Source: Paraburkholderia phosphatilytica
GTDB lineage: Bacteria > Pseudomonadota > Gammaproteobacteria > Burkholderiales > Burkholderiaceae
Direction: 5' to 3'
Assembly: GCF_003443895.1 (NCBI RefSeq)
Contig: NZ_QQOA01000003.1
Coordinates: 310,001-374,000, forward strand
Length of the DNA stretch: 64,000 nt
The notes beneath the pieces were generated by a model. That model saw nothing but the letters and a program-made list of their open reading frames with translations, searched no databases and was not told the origin of the DNA. This document shows positions 28,100 through 41,041 of this stretch, piece by piece; position 1 is the stretch's first letter, and the number at the start of each line of letters is the position of its first letter. The position numbers and the translations under genes were made by a program.

Positions 28100-28329
28100 T
28101 CAACGTCTGGAGCAGTAAAAATTTCGTTGTGTTACCCATGCTAAACGGCAGCTTACGGATTTTCTGAACCTCGGCGCCTGGGCGCCGTGGGAAATGTGCG
28201 ACGCTTTTCGCTCCCGGCGCCACTCGGCGCGTTCGCAACCAACCCCGCAAGCACCCGCGATCTTTTGTGGCGTTTTGTGCCATCATTCGATGACCCGAGT
28301 CCCACGCCCGCTTCCCTGAGAACCCCTCC

Positions 28330-31777
<3,448 letters not shown>

Positions 31778-31803
31778 CAACGGACTCTTGAACGAGGTAC
31801 GTA

Positions 31804-33252
31804 ATGAACGTCATGACCCAATCCCCCGTCAGGCAGGAGTCGATGCGCATCGCCGGTCGGCACGTGAGCACCGACGATGTGATCGAAGTCTTCAATCCGT
31901 ACACGAACGAGGTGGTCGGCACCGTGCCCACGGGCCGTCCCGAACATGTTCAGGAAGCCTTCGCAAAAGCGCACGCCGCGCGGCCGAAGCTGACGCGTTT
32001 CGAGCGTCAGCGTATCCTGCAGACCGCCGCCGAGACGCTGCGCGATCGCAAGGAAGACTTCGCGCGCCTGATTACCGCGGAGGCCGGTTTGTGCTGGAAG
32101 GACGCGCTGTACGAAGCGAGCCGCGCGTACGACGTGTGGTCGTTCGCCGCGCAGCTGACCATCAAGGACGACGGCGAAGTGTATGCATGCGACGTCAGCC
32201 CGAACGGCAAGAACCGCAAGATCTTCACGATGCGCACGCCGCTGCTCGGCGTGATTTCCGCGATCACGCCGTTCAACCATCCGCTGAACATGGTGAGCCA
32301 CAAGCTCGCGCCGGCGATCGCGACCAACAACCGCGTCGTGCTGAAGCCGACCGAACTCACGCCGCTCACCGCGCTCGCGCTCGCCGACGTACTCTATGAA
32401 GCGGGGCTGCCGCCGGAGATGCTGAGCGTCGTCACCGGCAATCCGCGCACCCTCGGCGACGCGATGATCACCGATCCGCACTGCGACCTGATTACGTTCA
32501 CGGGTTCGGTGCGGGTGGGCAAGTACATCGCGCAGAACGCCGGTTATCGCCGCACCGTGCTCGAACTCGGCGGCAACGATCCGCTGATCGTGATGGAAGA
32601 CGTCGACCTCGATCGCGCCGCGCAGCTCGCCGTTGCGGGCGCCACGAAAAACTCGGGACAGCGCTGCACGGCGGTCAAGCGGATCCTCGTCGTCGAGAGC
32701 GTCGCGGATGCGTTCGTCGAACGCGTGCTGGTGCATGCGAAGAAGCTCAAATGCGGCGACCCGATGGACCCGACGGTCGACGTCGGCACCGTGATCAACG
32801 AGGCAGCCGCTGCACTGTTCGAGCGGCGCGTGGAAGACGCGGTCTCGCACGGCGCGCGCGTGCTGTACGGCGCACCGCGGCGCGGCGCGCTGTTCGCGCC
32901 GACCGTCGTCGATCACGTGCCGTACGACTGCGAGCTGGTGCACGAGGAAACCTTCGGGCCGGTGATTCCGATCGTCCGCGTGCCGGATCGCATCGACGAC
33001 GTGATCCGCATCTCCAACTCGACCGCCTACGGCCTGTCTTCAGGAGTCTGCACGAACCGGCTCGACTACACGACGCGCTTCGTCCAGGAACTCGAGGTCG
33101 GCACCGTGAACGTGTGGGAAGTGCCGGGCTACCGCACCGAGATGTCGCCGTTCGGCGGCATCAAGGACTCGGGCAACGGCTACAAGGAAGGCATGGTCGA
33201 GGCGATGAAGAGCTACACGAACGTCAGGACCTGGTCGCTGCCCTGGGAGTAA
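31804..33252 (+). CDS. phnY: Phosphonoacetaldehyde dehydrogenase
   Basis: Oxidises phosphonoacetaldehyde to phosphonoacetate with NAD, linking PhnW to PhnA. 482-aa aldehyde dehydrogenase fold with general base Glu254 (LELGGND), nucleophile Cys288 ([11 protein letters not shown]) and the cofactor motif [14 protein letters not shown]. Assignment to this substrate rests on its place in phnWAY and on the ALDH subfamily features seen with PhnY. A second ATG nine bases inside is an alternative start. Confidence 0.94.
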   Translation: MNVMTQSPVRQESMRIAGRHVSTDDVIEVFNPYTNEVVGTVPTGRPEHVQEAFAKAHAARPKLTRFERQRILQTAAETLRDRKEDFARLITAEAGLCWKDALYEASRAYDVWSFAAQLTIKDDGEVYACDVSPNGKNRKIFTMRTPLLGVISAITPFNHPLNMVSHKLAPAIATNNRVVLKPTELTPLTALALADVLYEAGLPPEMLSVVTGNPRTLGDAMITDPHCDLITFTGSVRVGKYIAQNAGYRRTVLELGGNDPLIVMEDVDLDRAAQLAVAGATKNSGQRCTAVKRILVVESVADAFVERVLVHAKKLKCGDPMDPTVDVGTVINEAAAALFERRVEDAVSHGARVLYGAPRRGALFAPTVVDHVPYDCELVHEETFGPVIPIVRVPDRIDDVIRISNSTAYGLSSGVCTNRLDYTTRFVQELEVGTVNVWEVPGYRTEMSPFGGIKDSGNGYKEGMVEAMKSYTNVRTWSLPWE

Positions 33253-33283
33253 GCCGCTTCATCTGAAAAAGAGACTTCAGGCG

Positions 33284-33299
33284 CCCGCGCACGCGCGGG
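33284..33299 (+). terminator. Possible intra-operon hairpin between phnY and the transporter genes
   Basis: CCCGCG (33284-33289) and CGCGGG (33294-33299) form a compact GC stem; a T run (TTTTT) follows only about 30 bp later. It may lower transporter transcription or protect the upstream mRNA, but is not a textbook terminator. Confidence 0.3.
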
Positions 33300-33370
33300 A
33301 CGCGCGCCGCCTGTGCGCGGCCACACGGGATTTTTCCGGCATCCGAACTCAACGAGAAGGAAGGTTGGAC

Positions 33371-34402
33371 ATGAAGACTCCATTGATCGCCGCGCTGACA
33401 TGCGCAATCGCCGTCGTATCGACGCCCGTCCACGCAGAGTCCGACGTCGTGACCGTCTACAGCGCCGACGGTCTGCACGACGGCTCGCCGAGCTGGTTCG
33501 GCGAAGAGTTCGCCGCCTTCACGAAGGCGACGGGCATCAAGGTGCAATACATCGAGGCCGGTTCGAGCGGCGTCGTGGACCGCCTCGGCAAGGAAAAATC
33601 GAACGTCCAGGCCGACGTGCTCGTCACCATGCCGCCGTTCATGCAGAAGGCTGAGGCCGATGGTCTGCTGCAGCCGTACACGCCCGCCGGCGCCGACCGG
33701 ATCGATCCGCGCAACAAGGACCCGAAAGGCGACTTCGTCGCGATGGTCGACAACTATCCGGGCTTCATCTACAACTCGGCGGCGCTGAAAACGCCGCCGA
33801 AGACCTACGCGGATCTGCTCGCGCCGCAGTACAAACAGAAAGTGCAGTACTCCACGCCGGGCCAGGCGGGCGACGGTACCGCGATGATGCTGCAGACCTT
33901 CCACGCGTTCGGCAGCAAGCGCGACGGCTTCGACTATCTGCGCAAACTGCAGGTGAATTCGCTCGGACCGTCGGCGTCGACCGGCAAGCTCACCGCGCTC
34001 GTCAACAAGGGCGAGCTCTACGTCGCCAATGGCGATCTGCAGATGAACCTCGCGCAGATGCGCGACAACCCGAACATCTCGGTGTTTTTCCCCGCGGGTC
34101 CCGACGGCCGCCGCGCGACCTTCTCGCTGCCCTACTACATCGGCCTCGTCGCCGGCGCGCCGCACACGGCCAACGGCCGGAAGCTGATCGACTTCCTGAT
34201 CAGCGCGGACGCCCAGCAGGCGATCAGCAAGACGGCCTACGGTCTGCCGACGCGCACGGACGTGCACCCGACCGACAGCAACTTCAAGACGCTGAACGCG
34301 GCGCTGCAGGGCGTCGACATCTGGGAGCCCAACTGGAACCAGGTCATGCACGATCTGAAGGCCGACGTGGCGGCATACAACGACGCGATCGCGAGCAACT
34401 AA
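33371..34402 (+). CDS. phnS: 2-aminoethylphosphonate ABC transporter substrate-binding protein
   Basis: 343-aa periplasmic binding protein of the Fe(III)/AEP-type class. Signal peptide MKTPLIAALTCAIAVVSTPVHA, cleavage expected after VHA. The mature sequence DVVTVYSADGLHDG...GIKVQYIEAGSSGVVDRLGKEKSNVQADV and the PGFIYNSAALKTPPKTYADLL segment fit the PhnS family. GGAAGG lies before this ATG; an upstream in-frame TTG is less likely. Its stop overlaps the ATPase start by one base (TAATG). Confidence 0.9.
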   Translation: MKTPLIAALTCAIAVVSTPVHAESDVVTVYSADGLHDGSPSWFGEEFAAFTKATGIKVQYIEAGSSGVVDRLGKEKSNVQADVLVTMPPFMQKAEADGLLQPYTPAGADRIDPRNKDPKGDFVAMVDNYPGFIYNSAALKTPPKTYADLLAPQYKQKVQYSTPGQAGDGTAMMLQTFHAFGSKRDGFDYLRKLQVNSLGPSASTGKLTALVNKGELYVANGDLQMNLAQMRDNPNISVFFPAGPDGRRATFSLPYYIGLVAGAPHTANGRKLIDFLISADAQQAISKTAYGLPTRTDVHPTDSNFKTLNAALQGVDIWEPNWNQVMHDLKADVAAYNDAIASN

Positions 34403-35556
34403 TGGCCAATACCATCATCATGGAACCGGGGCCGCAGCAACGGGCCTCCGCGGCGCCGGCCGCCGTCGCGCACGGCGCGAGCGGCATCGGCTTCGAGAAC
34501 GTGTCGGTGGCGTACGGCGGCCAGACGATCCTCGAGTCGCTGAACCTGAACGTGCGGCCGGGCGAAATCGTCGCGCTGATCGGGCCGTCCGGGTCGGGCA
34601 AGACCACCGCGTTGCGAGCGGTCGCGGGCTTCGTGCAGCCGCGCACCGGACGCATCCTGATCGGCGACCGCGACGTGACGCGACTGCCGCCGTACTCGCG
34701 CAACATCGGCATGGTCGTGCAGAACTACGCGCTGTTCCCGCACATGCGCGTGGAGGACAACGTCGCATTCGGATTGCGCGCACGCGGCGCGGGCGCCGAC
34801 GTGATCCGGCAGCGCGTGCCGGAGTGTCTCGGACTCGTCGGCATGTCGAAGTACGCGACGCGCTATCCGCGCGAACTCTCCGGCGGCCAGCAGCAACGCG
34901 TCGCGATTGCCCGCGCGCTCGCGATCCGTCCGCAGGTGCTGCTGCTCGACGAACCGCTGTCGGCACTCGACGCGCAGATCCGCCGCTCGATGCTCGACGA
35001 ACTCGCGAGACTGCATCGCAGCCTGCCGTCGCTGACGGTGCTGTACGTGACGCACGACCAGACGGAAGCGCTCACGCTCGCGAACCACATCGGCATCATG
35101 CGCGACGGCAAGCTGATCGCATATGGCGACACCCAGGGGCTGTACCGGCATCCGCCAAACCGCTTCGCCGCCGAATTCCTCGGGCGTGCGAACGTGCTGG
35201 CGGCGCAGCAGCTCGAACCGCTTGCGGACGGTTTCGCACGCGTGCGCTGCGGCGACGGCTTCATCTCCGGGCGCAACCATCACGGTCTCACGGCCGGCAG
35301 CGCGTGCTATGTGTGCGTGCGGCCGCACGACCTGCACTTCGAGCCGCGCTCGCCGGACGCGAACCGCGTAACGGGCGTCGTGCGCAGCGTGCAATGGCTC
35401 GGCGAACTGCATGATGTCGTGCTCGACGTCGGCGGCAAAACCGTGCGTCTGACGCGCGCGCAGCTGGCCCGCCCGCCCGAGCCGGGCACCGCGTTGTCGG
35501 CGCACTTCGATGCGGCCGACGTGACGCTCGTCCCGGAGGGAGAAGGCCATGGCTGA
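34402..35556 (+). CDS. phnT: 2-aminoethylphosphonate ABC transporter ATP-binding protein
   Basis: 384 aa. Walker A GPSGSGKTT, Q-loop VVQNYALFPHM, signature LSGGQQQR, Walker B LLLDEPLSALD and the H-loop TVLYVTHDQTEA are complete, and a C-terminal TOBE-type domain follows (about 280-380). This is the spermidine/AEP importer type. Start overlaps the phnS stop and its end overlaps phnU by 8 bp, so the transporter genes are coupled. Confidence 0.93.
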   Translation: MANTIIMEPGPQQRASAAPAAVAHGASGIGFENVSVAYGGQTILESLNLNVRPGEIVALIGPSGSGKTTALRAVAGFVQPRTGRILIGDRDVTRLPPYSRNIGMVVQNYALFPHMRVEDNVAFGLRARGAGADVIRQRVPECLGLVGMSKYATRYPRELSGGQQQRVAIARALAIRPQVLLLDEPLSALDAQIRRSMLDELARLHRSLPSLTVLYVTHDQTEALTLANHIGIMRDGKLIAYGDTQGLYRHPPNRFAAEFLGRANVLAAQQLEPLADGFARVRCGDGFISGRNHHGLTAGSACYVCVRPHDLHFEPRSPDANRVTGVVRSVQWLGELHDVVLDVGGKTVRLTRAQLARPPEPGTALSAHFDAADVTLVPEGEGHG

Positions 35557-36433
35557 TCTCGTCATTGCCCCGCCGGCTTCATCCGGCGGCTCGCGCGCGC
35601 ACTGGCGCGGCCTCTGGATCGCGCCGCCGCTCGTCGTGCTCGCGGGCCTGTTCTTCTACCCGCTGTGCCTGATCGCGTTGCAGGCGTTCGCGAGCGACAC
35701 CCACACGCTGACGCTCGCGAACTTCGAAACGGTACTGCGTTCCCGCCAGTTCATCAGCGGCCTGTATCACACGATCGCGATCGCGGTCAGCGCATCGGCG
35801 GGTTGCCTCGTGCTCGGCTTCGTGTTCTCGCTCGTGATCGCGTTCGTGCCGTTTCCCGGCGCGCGCTTCGTCGGACGCCTGATCGATACGTTCATCGCAC
35901 TGCCCACCTTCCTCGTCGCGCTCGCGTTCACGTTCGTGTATGGGTCGGCGGGGATCCTGAACCAGTCGCTGATGTCGGCGTTTCATCTGCAGATGCCGCC
36001 CGTCGATTTCCTGTATACGCAATGGGGCGTCGTGCTGTCGGAGATCACCGTCTATACGCCGTTCATCATGCGGCCGCTGCTCGCCTGCTTCTCGCAGATC
36101 GAGAACTCGCAGATCGAAGTGGCCAGCAGTCTGGGCGCGCGGCCGCTCGGCATCGTCCGCAAGATCATCCTGCCGGCCGCGCTGCCCGCGTTGCTCGCAG
36201 GCGGCAGCCTGTGCCTGCTGTTGACGGTCAATGAGTTCGGCATCGTGCTGTTCATCGGCGCGAAAGACGTGATCACGCTGCCGCTGCTGATCTACGACAA
36301 GGCCATCCAGGAGTTCGACTACCCGACCGCGTGCGTGATCGCCGTCATCAATATCGCGCTGTCGCTCGGGCTCTATGCCTGCTACCAGGCCGTGATGTCA
36401 CTGTGCGGAGGTCGCCGTGCTTCTGTGGACTAG
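35549..36433 (+). CDS. phnU: 2-aminoethylphosphonate ABC transporter permease
   Basis: 294-aa inner-membrane permease with six transmembrane helices and the EAA loop EVASSLGARPLGIVRKIILPAALPALLAG that contacts the ATPase. It overlaps phnT by 8 bp and the next permease gene by 17 bp. Substrate assignment is from the cluster. Confidence 0.9.
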   Translation: MADLVIAPPASSGGSRAHWRGLWIAPPLVVLAGLFFYPLCLIALQAFASDTHTLTLANFETVLRSRQFISGLYHTIAIAVSASAGCLVLGFVFSLVIAFVPFPGARFVGRLIDTFIALPTFLVALAFTFVYGSAGILNQSLMSAFHLQMPPVDFLYTQWGVVLSEITVYTPFIMRPLLACFSQIENSQIEVASSLGARPLGIVRKIILPAALPALLAGGSLCLLLTVNEFGIVLFIGAKDVITLPLLIYDKAIQEFDYPTACVIAVINIALSLGLYACYQAVMSLCGGRRASVD

Positions 36434-37214
36434 ATGGGCCCGCGTCTCGACGTGGAGCTTCGCCGCGCTGCTGTTCGTCGCCATCTATGGCCTGCCGGTC
36501 GCGATGATCGCGCTGGCGAGCGTGAGCGGACAATGGAACGGTATCCTGCCGAGTCATCTGACGCTCTCGCACTACACTCGGATCCTGCACTCCGAATCGC
36601 TGGACCAGTTGCGCGTAAGCGTGACGACCGGCGCGGTGGCGAGCGCCGCGGCGCTCGTCGCCGGTACGTGGTCGGCGCTTGCGCTGCGTCAGTTCAAGGG
36701 CACGCCATCGCGGATCCTGAACGTGGTGTTCTTCCTGCCGAGCGCGGTGCCGTCGGTCTCGATCGGTCTCGGGCTGCTGGTTGCGTTCAGCCAGCGTCCG
36801 CTGCTGCTCAACGGCACAGCGACGATCGTATTCGTCGCGCACTTCCTGCTGATCTCCGCGTTCACGTACGGCAATGTGTCCGCCGGGCTCGCACGGTTCG
36901 CACCGGAATACGGCGAGGTGGCCGAAAGCCTTGGCGCGCGTCCGCTCTACAAGCTGACGCGCGTGACGCTGCCGCTCGTCGCGCCCTATCTGCTGGCCGC
37001 GTTCAGTCTGAGCTTCGCGCTGTCGATGGGCGAGCTCGGCGCGACGCTGATGATCTACCCGCCCGGCTGGGTCACGCTGCCGGTCGGCATCTTCGCGCTC
37101 TCCGACCGCGGCGCGATCTTCGATGCGGCGACACTGACGATGGTGCTCGGCGGCGGCACGCTGCTCGTGCTGCTCGCTTTGTCTCGTGTGTCGAGCCGCG
37201 CAGCGGTGCGATGA
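36417..37214 (+). CDS. phnV: 2-aminoethylphosphonate ABC transporter permease
   Basis: 265-aa second permease, six helices, with the EAA loop EVAESLGARPLYKLTRVTLPLVAPYLLAA. The start is GTG at 36417, preceded by GGAGG inside the end of phnU. Together with PhnU it forms the membrane channel of the importer. Confidence 0.9.
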   Translation: MLLWTRWARVSTWSFAALLFVAIYGLPVAMIALASVSGQWNGILPSHLTLSHYTRILHSESLDQLRVSVTTGAVASAAALVAGTWSALALRQFKGTPSRILNVVFFLPSAVPSVSIGLGLLVAFSQRPLLLNGTATIVFVAHFLLISAFTYGNVSAGLARFAPEYGEVAESLGARPLYKLTRVTLPLVAPYLLAAFSLSFALSMGELGATLMIYPPGWVTLPVGIFALSDRGAIFDAATLTMVLGGGTLLVLLALSRVSSRAAVR

Positions 37215-37298
37215 GAAGCAGCACTATGAAAGACGGGCGACCCGTTCCGCGCGCAACGAACGAGGTCCGATAACGACAACGCAACAGGGAGCGTTCCG

Positions 37299-38978
37299 GT
37301 GATCCTGATCGCGCTGCATCTGGCAGGAGGCGTCGCGTTACTGACGTGGGGCTTGCACATGGTCGAGTCGGGACTGATGCGGGCCTTCGGCGCGTCGCTC
37401 AGGCGCTTCATGGCGCGCAGTCTCGGCAACCGCTTCAACGCATTCTGCGCGGGCCTCGCGATCACCGGCGCGCTGCAAAGCAGCACGGCCACCGGCATGA
37501 TCGCGTCGTCGTTCGCCGCGCGCGGGATGATGGCCCCGGTGACCGGACTCGCGGTGATGCTCGGCGCGAATGTCGGCTCGACGCTGATCGTGCAGGCGTT
37601 CTCGCTGGACCTGAGCTGGATCTCGCCCGCCTGCCTGTTGATCGGCATGGCGATGTTCGAGAAAGGCAAGGGCTCGCGCAACCGCGACATCGGCCGTGCG
37701 TCGATCGGCCTCGGCCTGATGCTGCTCGCACTTACGCTGCTCGTATCGACGGTGCAGCCAGCCGAATCGGCACCCGCGCTGCGCACGGTGCTCGGCGCGC
37801 TCGCCGACGAACCGGTGCTGAACGCGGTGCTTGCGTGCGTGCTGACATGGGCTGCGCATTCGAGCATTCCGGTCGTGCTGTTCGTGATGTCGCTCGCGAA
37901 AGTGCATACCGTATCGATGGCGACCGCGATCGCGATGGTGCTGGGCGCGAACGTGGGCAGCGCGCTCAACCCGTGGTTCGAAGCCGCGAAGGGCGACGAT
38001 CTGAGCCGCCGCCGTCTGCCGGGTGGCAATCTGCTGCTGCGCGGCGGTGCCTGCCTGGTGTTGCTGCCGTTCTGCTCGCTGCTCGCGGGGTGGCTCGATT
38101 CGCTGCCCGGCGATCCGAGCCGCGCGATCGCGAATTTTCACACCGGCCTGAACGTGACGATCGCGGTCGTGTTCATCGGCGTACTCGAGCCGGTTGCGCG
38201 TCTGCTCGAACGGTTGATGCCGGCGCAGCCTTCGGGTGCTGACGCGGACGCCCCGCGTCACCTCGATGAAACGGCCTTGCTAACGCCATCGCAGGGACTG
38301 GCGTGCGCGGCCCGCGAGGTGCTGCGGATGAGCGAGATCGTCGAGATCATGTTGCGCGAATGCGTGCCGGCGCTGCTCTCGAACGATCGACGCACGGTCA
38401 ACGAAGTGGCCGACCGCGACGACGCCGTCGATGCTTTCCACGACGCGATCAAGCACTACGTGACCGAACTGACGCGCAAGCCGCTCGGCGAGCAGGATCA
38501 ACGATGGGCGTCGGCTATCATGACGGCGGTGATCAACCTCGAACACATCGGCGATATCGTCGACAAGAACCTGCTCGAGCTCGCGCAGAAAAAGATCCGG
38601 TCGCAGCTGAGCTTTTCGGCGGAAGGCGCCGAAGATCTGCGCCTGATGCACGATGCGGTGGTCGCCAGCTTTCACCGTGCACAGGCGCTGCTCGTATCGG
38701 GGCGCAGGCAAACGGCCGAAGCGGTGCTCGCCGACAAGCAGACATTGCGGCATCTGGAGCGGACCGCTCGCGAGCGTCACCTCGAACGGCTGCGCGAGCG
38801 CCAGCCGGATAGTCTGACATCGAGTGCGCTGCATCTCGACGTGCTGCGCGACCTCGTGCGCATTCAGTCGCATATCTGCGCGCTGGCCTACCCGCTGCTG
38901 GAGCGACAGGAGAACGACGAGGCCGCGCTGGAACGTGCCGACTCCAACGTCGTCGACCCAGGCTGGCGAGGAAACTGA
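37299..38978 (+). CDS. Na/Pi cotransporter family protein with C-terminal PhoU domain
   Basis: 559 aa. The N-terminal membrane half has the hallmark GALQSSTATGMI and an inverted second copy with WAAHSSIPVVLF; about eight helices run to residue 310. The C-terminal part (about 340-550) is a PhoU-like helical bundle (HDAIKHYVTELTRKPL, INLEHIGDIVDKN). The start is GTG after AGGGAG. Proteins of this layout move phosphate, in bacteria often outward. Placed 84 bp after the AEP importer, it could vent the phosphate released by PhnA. Confidence 0.9.
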   Translation: MILIALHLAGGVALLTWGLHMVESGLMRAFGASLRRFMARSLGNRFNAFCAGLAITGALQSSTATGMIASSFAARGMMAPVTGLAVMLGANVGSTLIVQAFSLDLSWISPACLLIGMAMFEKGKGSRNRDIGRASIGLGLMLLALTLLVSTVQPAESAPALRTVLGALADEPVLNAVLACVLTWAAHSSIPVVLFVMSLAKVHTVSMATAIAMVLGANVGSALNPWFEAAKGDDLSRRRLPGGNLLLRGGACLVLLPFCSLLAGWLDSLPGDPSRAIANFHTGLNVTIAVVFIGVLEPVARLLERLMPAQPSGADADAPRHLDETALLTPSQGLACAAREVLRMSEIVEIMLRECVPALLSNDRRTVNEVADRDDAVDAFHDAIKHYVTELTRKPLGEQDQRWASAIMTAVINLEHIGDIVDKNLLELAQKKIRSQLSFSAEGAEDLRLMHDAVVASFHRAQALLVSGRRQTAEAVLADKQTLRHLERTARERHLERLRERQPDSLTSSALHLDVLRDLVRIQSHICALAYPLLERQENDEAALERADSNVVDPGWRGN

Positions 38979-38989
38979 ACTTACCGACC

Positions 38990-39724
38990 ATGAAGATCGC
39001 TGCGCTATCCGATATCCACGGCAACTTCGGCGCACTGGACGCCGTGCTGGACGACATCCGCCGCCAGGGCGCGGACGTCATCGTCAATCTCGGCGACATC
39101 GTGTCGGGGCCGCTGTATCCAGCGGAGACCGTTGACCGACTCATACCGTTGGCATTCCCGACGATCAAGGGCAATCACGAACGGCAGCTGCTGGCTGCCG
39201 ACCTTTCCCGCATGCGGGCCTCGGACCGGTTTGCGCGCGGCGCGCTGCGCACCGGGCATCTGGCGTGGATCGAAGCGCTGCCCGCCACGCTGCGACTCGA
39301 CGGAAACGTGCTGCTCGTGCACGGAACACCGCAGGACGATCTCACGTTTTTCCTCGAAACCATCACGCCCGATGGATGCCGCCCCGCGACGCCCGATGAG
39401 GTCAGCCTGCGGGCCGCCGGTGTCGACGCCAGCTTGATCCTGTGCGGCCATACCCATATCGCACGATCGGTGAAGCTCGCGGACGGCAGGCTGATCGTGA
39501 ATCCCGGCAGCGTGGGGTTGCAGGCTTATACGGATACCGAACCGTTTCCGCATCGCATCGAGACGGGCTCTCCGCATGCACGCTATGCGATGGTGACCAG
39601 CACGCCGCGTGGGTGGGAAACGGAATTCCGGCAGGTTGAATACGACTGGAACAGCGCCGCGGACCGGGCCGCCGCGAATGGCCGGCCGGAATGGGAGACT
39701 GCGTTGCGCAGCGGGTATTGCTGA
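38990..39724 (+). CDS. Metallophosphoesterase (YfcE/MPP family)
   Basis: 244 aa with all five family blocks: DIHGN, GDIVSGP, GNHE, LVHGTPQ and GHTHIARS ending in NPGSVG. These bind two metals and hydrolyse a phosphoester or phosphodiester in the cytoplasm. It starts 11 bp after the Na/Pi-PhoU gene, so it is very likely the last gene of the same transcript. The substrate is unknown; it might salvage a phosphonate-pathway side product. Confidence 0.92.
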   Translation: MKIAALSDIHGNFGALDAVLDDIRRQGADVIVNLGDIVSGPLYPAETVDRLIPLAFPTIKGNHERQLLAADLSRMRASDRFARGALRTGHLAWIEALPATLRLDGNVLLVHGTPQDDLTFFLETITPDGCRPATPDEVSLRAAGVDASLILCGHTHIARSVKLADGRLIVNPGSVGLQAYTDTEPFPHRIETGSPHARYAMVTSTPRGWETEFRQVEYDWNSAADRAAANGRPEWETALRSGYC

Positions 39725-39903
39725 CGCTGACCAATCGGTCGCCGATAGTTGGAACGCGCCACTCAACCCCGCTCCCGCGCTGGCAAATGACTGGGCCGTA
39801 CGAATCGTACTGACGCTTCCCGAACTTGAGCTGCCGTTCAGGCTCGCGACACCGCAACGTCCGTTCCCAATGCGCGAGCGCCGCTCGCCGTACGGGAGTT
39901 GCC

Positions 39904-40932
39904 TCAATGCACTCCAAAATCTGACTGAAGCCTTCTCAGTTTCGACGGGGTGACGTTGAATTCGCGCTTGAACCAATGTATGAGATGTGAGCTGTCTGTA
40001 AAGCCGCACTCGTATGCGATCTGCGTGATCGACCGGTCGCTGTTGACCACCATCCATTTTGCGGCATTGAGGCGCATGCCCCTCCAATACTGAAGGGGAG
40101 CCACACGTAGATGTTTCCTGAAGAGTCGGGTCAGCTCGCGCTCGGTCGTTCCGATCGCTTGCGCGATGCCTGCAATCGAGCCCGGCTCAAACGTTCGTTG
40201 CCTCATCAGGCCAACTGCGTTTACAACCCGACGGTCCGGGCAATGCAGGCCGATTTCGGAGTCATCCTTCATAGCCTGTATCTCTTCGAAACCCCGATCG
40301 GCCATCAAATAGTGAAGCGCCTTGTGCGATCGCGTGTTTCCGCAGTTGGTCGTGACCAGATGCATCGCGAGATTGATCGCCGCAAGTCCGCCCGGGCAGG
40401 TAATGAATCCGCCGTCCACGACGACCGGGGCATCCGTCACAGCGATGACGTCCGGAAAATTGCTCTGCATCGCCTGCGCCAGCGAGAAATGAACAGCACA
40501 TCGTTTTCCGGCCAAATATCCCAGTTCAGCAAGAATGAATTGACCGGTGCATAGCCCGACGACAGGAACGCGTGCTTCGACGCACGATTGTATGAATCGG
40601 TAAAGCTCGTCTGGGATCGGCTCGGCACTATGAAGCAGACCGCCGTGCACCACAACATAGTCAAATTCGGATGGATCGCCGAAGCGTTTCGTCGGCAACA
40701 TCGGGAATCCGCAACTTGATCGAATGGGCGACATCTCGTGAGACAGAAGATCCCACGAGCAGTAGATTTGCCTGCTAAAGTCCGCCTCGTCGGCCGACAG
40801 TCGCAGAAACTCGACGAAGCACGAAAGCGACATCAGGGTGAAATCCGGAGTCGGTGCGATGCCGATTCTGAGCGGCACCTCCACCTCCGGCGCAGACTTG
40901 ACCGGCCGCAGAAAGGAATAGTCGCCCCGCAT
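39904..40932 (-). CDS. GlxA-type regulator: DJ-1/PfpI domain with AraC HTH
   Basis: 342 aa. GGAGG before the ATG at 40930-40932 sets the start; longer in-frame starts lack a site. An amidotransferase-like DJ-1 domain (about residues 20-185, with VPVVGLCTGQFILAELG) precedes two AraC helix-turn-helix motifs (GSIAGIAQAIGTTERELTRLFRKHL and SITQIAYECGFTDSSHLIHWFKREF). Regulators of this type control use of quaternary amines, carnitine and similar compounds. Divergent from the enolase-superfamily gene, which it probably activates. Confidence 0.92.
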   Translation of the reverse strand: MRGDYSFLRPVKSAPEVEVPLRIGIAPTPDFTLMSLSCFVEFLRLSADEADFSRQIYCSWDLLSHEMSPIRSSCGFPMLPTKRFGDPSEFDYVVVHGGLLHSAEPIPDELYRFIQSCVEARVPVVGLCTGQFILAELGYLAGKRCAVHFSLAQAMQSNFPDVIAVTDAPVVVDGGFITCPGGLAAINLAMHLVTTNCGNTRSHKALHYLMADRGFEEIQAMKDDSEIGLHCPDRRVVNAVGLMRQRTFEPGSIAGIAQAIGTTERELTRLFRKHLRVAPLQYWRGMRLNAAKWMVVNSDRSITQIAYECGFTDSSHLIHWFKREFNVTPSKLRRLQSDFGVH

Positions 40933-41041
40933 TTGTTGCCTCCAGTGCCGTGCCATCAATTGTCCGAAACGTACAATTTTTTTGAACAGCGGGCAATTAT
41001 AGTTTTCGGCATCAACACGCAAACGGCACGGAGGCGCCACC